NCBI GenBank assembly: GCA_927443345.1
Contig: CAKMKJ010000014.1
Location: 36,120-100,119 of the forward strand
Length of the DNA: 64,000 bases
From: an uncultured Anaerolineaceae bacterium
GTDB lineage: Bacteria; Chloroflexota; Anaerolineae; Anaerolineales; Anaerolineaceae
Direction of reading: 5' to 3'
Part shown: in pieces, positions 62,601 to 64,000 of the stretch
Layout: every line of letters starts with the position of its first letter
How positions within the stretch are numbered: the stretch's first letter is position 1
Program-made: the position numbers and the translations under genes
The notes under the pieces: model-generated
Told to the model about the DNA's origin: nothing
The model's database searches: none
What the model saw: the letters and a program-made list of their open reading frames with translations, nothing else

Positions 62601-64000
62601 ATTGTACTTTTCGCTTGCGGGAATAACGCCGAATTTAAATTGAAAATGTTGTACCCGCTTGTAAATTTCCTCGTATTTAATAGGGATTGGATTTGGATTA
62701 AACCGTGAACCATTGCATGTGGGACAACTTTTTATTCTCTTTTGAACAGGTTGGCCAATTCGAAACGGGAGTTCCTCTTCGATTTCTCCATCTCCAAGGC
62801 ATTGCGGACATACCAACAAAGCTAGATAGAGCAATTGTCGAAAAACATCGCGTGTATGATCCACACGCAAATCTCCTGCAAGTTTCGCGGCTTCCTGCCG
62901 TGAATCGCTGAAGAGTAAAGCCTTTCTACCCCAGTTGGGTGGTTGGCCATCCGAGGTGCGCGGCTGAACTCGAAATCCATCTTCAACAAGGTGCGAAAAA
63001 GTTTGTGGTCCTTTTGTTCGTAAATTTTCAATAACTTCTCTTCCATCGCCCCCTGGACCGCGATAATTTTGACATCGCGGACATTGGGACGGGAAGGGGC
63101 TAATCATATGTCCATCTTTATCTGTTGTAGCCTGGATTTCCCAAACAGGACGCGCCCATTCATTCTTTGGGTGAGTGGGAAGAGTGGTTTTCGTAGATCG
63201 GTAGTCTGGAGCAATATCAGGGTGCGGTTGCTCAACGCCAAAAATGCGAAAATCCTTTATATCCTGCCGTTCTCCTGACAGATCATCAGACCAAGGCCAC
63301 ATACTCTCTTGAATACTATCTGGAATCCCGCCTAAGAACAATAAACCACATTTACGACAAGTAAAAACTTCTAATACCCGGGAACCACATTCGCACCATG
63401 GACGTGGGTCTGTATAGAGTTTACCAACGGGTCTAGGGTGGTTCGGATCTCGGAACTTTTCAGGCAAAGCAGAGCAATTCGGATTCATGCATGCCCATAA
63501 GCCTGAGACGCCGCGAAAAAAAGCATGCAAACGGACAGACAACAAAGGTGGCACATCAAGTTTTGATTCAGGGCGAGCAAAACTGCCTGCGGAAATCAGA
63601 CCAGCTGTCGCCCGTTCTCGTTCTTCTGGCGTGGCCAAAAAATTCCAGCATTCGTCTGCAAGTTGATTAAGTAGAGTGGCGTTACGTGCAGTGCGTTGAC
63701 GGACCCAGTGGATATCCTTATTCTTTTCAAGTAATTGATAAAGAGCAACTTGCGGATTAAGAGTATGGTCTACCTGTCCTAATTGTAAGCTCGAAGCAAT
63801 CTCATCGATAGATGGAAAAGGATTGGTAATATCAAATGTTTGGTAAAAGTGATCAAAAACCTTGATGTTCTTTATTTCCGGTTTCCGATCTGGGAGTTGA
63901 TTTATTCCTGGTGGAAGACGAACAAGGGTGAACGCCTCTTTTGGTTCCGCAAAAAGATCTGAGATAAAACTGAATATTTCGTTCTCAACTCCTGGCACAT
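59664..64000 (-). CDS. DruE-like helicase with C-terminal DUF1998 (5' end beyond the window)
   Basis: At least 1445 residues, cut by the window edge. Multiple zinc pairs (CMNPNC, CECGSR, CRKCG, CPRCQ, CPQC, CGACG, CVRCG) and helicase C-terminal motifs are visible: KALLFSDSRQEAAKLAG (about 359-375), VTTTMEMGIDIG (about 766-777) and QQRAGRAGR (about 794-802). The DUF1998/MZB region near the C-terminus has DDVPGGAGYA and CPGACYQCMYDYNNQ. The DEAD/DEAH half is outside the window. Helicase plus DUF1998 on a single large chain is the pattern of DruE, the core protein of Druantia; DISARM splits it into two. It overlaps the nuclease gene by 4 nt. Confidence 0.72.
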   Translation of the reverse strand, partial: VPGVENEIFSFISDLFAEPKEAFTLVRLPPGINQLPDRKPEIKNIKVFDHFYQTFDITNPFPSIDEIASSLQLGQVDHTLNPQVALYQLLEKNKDIHWVRQRTARNATLLNQLADECWNFLATPEERERATAGLISAGSFARPESKLDVPPLLSVRLHAFFRGVSGLWACMNPNCSALPEKFRDPNHPRPVGKLYTDPRPWCECGSRVLEVFTCRKCGLLFLGGIPDSIQESMWPWSDDLSGERQDIKDFRIFGVEQPHPDIAPDYRSTKTTLPTHPKNEWARPVWEIQATTDKDGHMISPFPSQCPRCQNYRGPGGDGREVIENLRTKGPQTFSHLVEDGFRVQPRTSDGQPPNWGRKALLFSDSRQEAAKLAGDLRVDHTRDVFRQLLYLALLVCPQCLGDGEIEEELPFRIGQPVQKRIKSCPTCNGSRFNPNPIPIKYEEIYKRVQHFQFKFGVIPASEKYNDFFAKVEAGDLDVASRLKTYFDLALRRELAEVEYNLEPLGLASWRVALPEGSLDPLSDDETDVFIRSIARILATENILLPPGDQEPWAWKHGFPRTLLEDYEQKVIFWGERAFGNNAIPYNLEHYRKLGRYVNAVSRALVSNGRLKKQEDADRWRANLRKPLWDALIGAKILSIAGQRLGNNQYPWGIRIDIFGLHPISDTVERCGACGYVMSETVLNTCVRCGQKTIPYSATSLINYYRRNAQLVLNQTIFEDPYPLRAIEHSAQIPGYEARDLERWFQDLFHENQNPFDHRVDILSVTTTMEMGIDIGSLLCVALRNIPPSVANYQQRAGRAGRRGSAIATVLSFAQPRSHDQYYFNRPPEIVSQPPRVPALYIQNEVIAHRHVRALILQDFFFRLSHSQPAANLFATWGKVREFGTRQLADKLTAYLAGSRAPLIVRCQKIVDPAFKSHISGWLDTLVAEIQDVVVQQDGNDDLFSSLINSGLLPKYAFPVDVVSLNIPTESNQNNDNENGDSGMQRDIKIALAEYAPGAEVIRGEFPNTYIYQSAALYSGFEKNPDYLPKEQLVECYDCKSIAITPVTVRPPDVCDECGSSNLILTPYLRPPGFTVDWNLPRAGRREYSGEGRERAGMVTAARLLVGKTSFAGGKSQEPFAPNLYKYVRVGDLFISNNGPNPKAPGFLICPKCGRMLDPEDPTSHNYPSNIPPHYGRTLGPRYSDPCPNRTDFTNFAILGHKFHSEVILLGVDLTDGLDASFYEPSGRAVWQSFGTLIANASAIVLQVDPGELKVGVRAVRRPPHRIHGEVFLYDDVPGGAGYARAIESNLQAILEKALELGEHCSNPDCPGACYQCMYDYNNQMIHPILDRHLGSAVLKYLLRGEIPSVSREQADRAASGFIEYARAAYKILAPCTITGYYFPVILEDTSGQKTALWVIHPLQGKPTSPERAAVAAAGLRPAIHSTFDLERRPFWVLNHLIQP

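Noticed and set aside
1..64000. CRISPR array, tRNA or rRNA genes, insertion sequences, integrase
   Set aside because: None was seen on either strand; no regular direct repeats with spacers, no cloverleaf-like candidate and no transposase or recombinase reading frame stood out.

Overview
The window looks like one end of a bacterial chromosome segment joined to a large accessory or mobile element. No rRNA, tRNA, integrase or CRISPR array is visible. The gene styles suggest Chloroflexota, perhaps Anaerolineae: Tad/Flp pilus genes without outer-membrane secretin genes, a copper/cadmium efflux set, and many proline-threonine-rich lipoproteins and single-TM proteins. That assignment is inference at moderate confidence. 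No single gene proves it.

Layout. (1) 0-1.6 kb: a Bateman-module protein tail and a convergent cystathionine gamma-synthase/lyase, probably transsulfuration genes. (2) 1.8-12 kb: metal handling and sensing. This holds an HMA chaperone, a SafE-like membrane protein with a cupredoxin tail, CopA, a lipoprotein, a chemoreceptor, then a CmtR-like ArsR repressor with a P1B-ATPase. (3) 12.2-57 kb: an element built from four plus-strand operons. Operon A (13.3-23.6 kb) encodes a large VirB4/HerA-like ATPase, CpaB, TadZ and TadA. Operon B (26.6-39.9 kb) encodes TadB and TadC, then a second TadZ-CpaB-TadA-TadB-TadC set, pilins, an Ig-like surface protein, a lytic transglycosylase and a prepilin peptidase. 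Operon C (42.0-43.5 kb) encodes a second prepilin peptidase, pilin and TadE/G set. Operon D (46.1-57 kb) encodes DNA metabolism: an OB-fold protein, SWIM-Rad52, SSB, RadC, a sliding clamp and a methylase-helicase fusion. (4) 57.1-64 kb, minus strand: a three-gene Druantia-like defence operon running off the window. It consists of a DUF1998 helicase, a Cas4/RecB-type nuclease and a DUF4338 (DruA-like) protein.

Each of operons A-D is preceded by a copy of the same compound element. It has a CCTAGGATAAA-like box, a TATACT-like -10 about 14 nt later, and a leader hairpin followed by a T-rich stretch, so the four operons are probably one regulon. Cargo sits just before each copy: a ribbon-helix-helix gene pair before A, an AbiE-type toxin-antitoxin module before B, a CoiA-like nuclease before C, and TPR-SHOCT plus an unknown gene before D. 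The Druantia-like operon sits after the end of D. Operon D is also punctuated by strong hairpins between genes. The most elaborate is a three-way-junction RNA with a 7-codon leader peptide and a terminator-like end, upstream of the SWIM-Rad52/SSB genes.

The strongest candidates for new biology are the nuclease-containing Druantia-like operon, the shared promoter-leader regulon, the leader-peptide RNA, and the use of two Tad machines plus a VirB4/HerA-like ATPase by a replicating element that shows no classical conjugation genes in this window.
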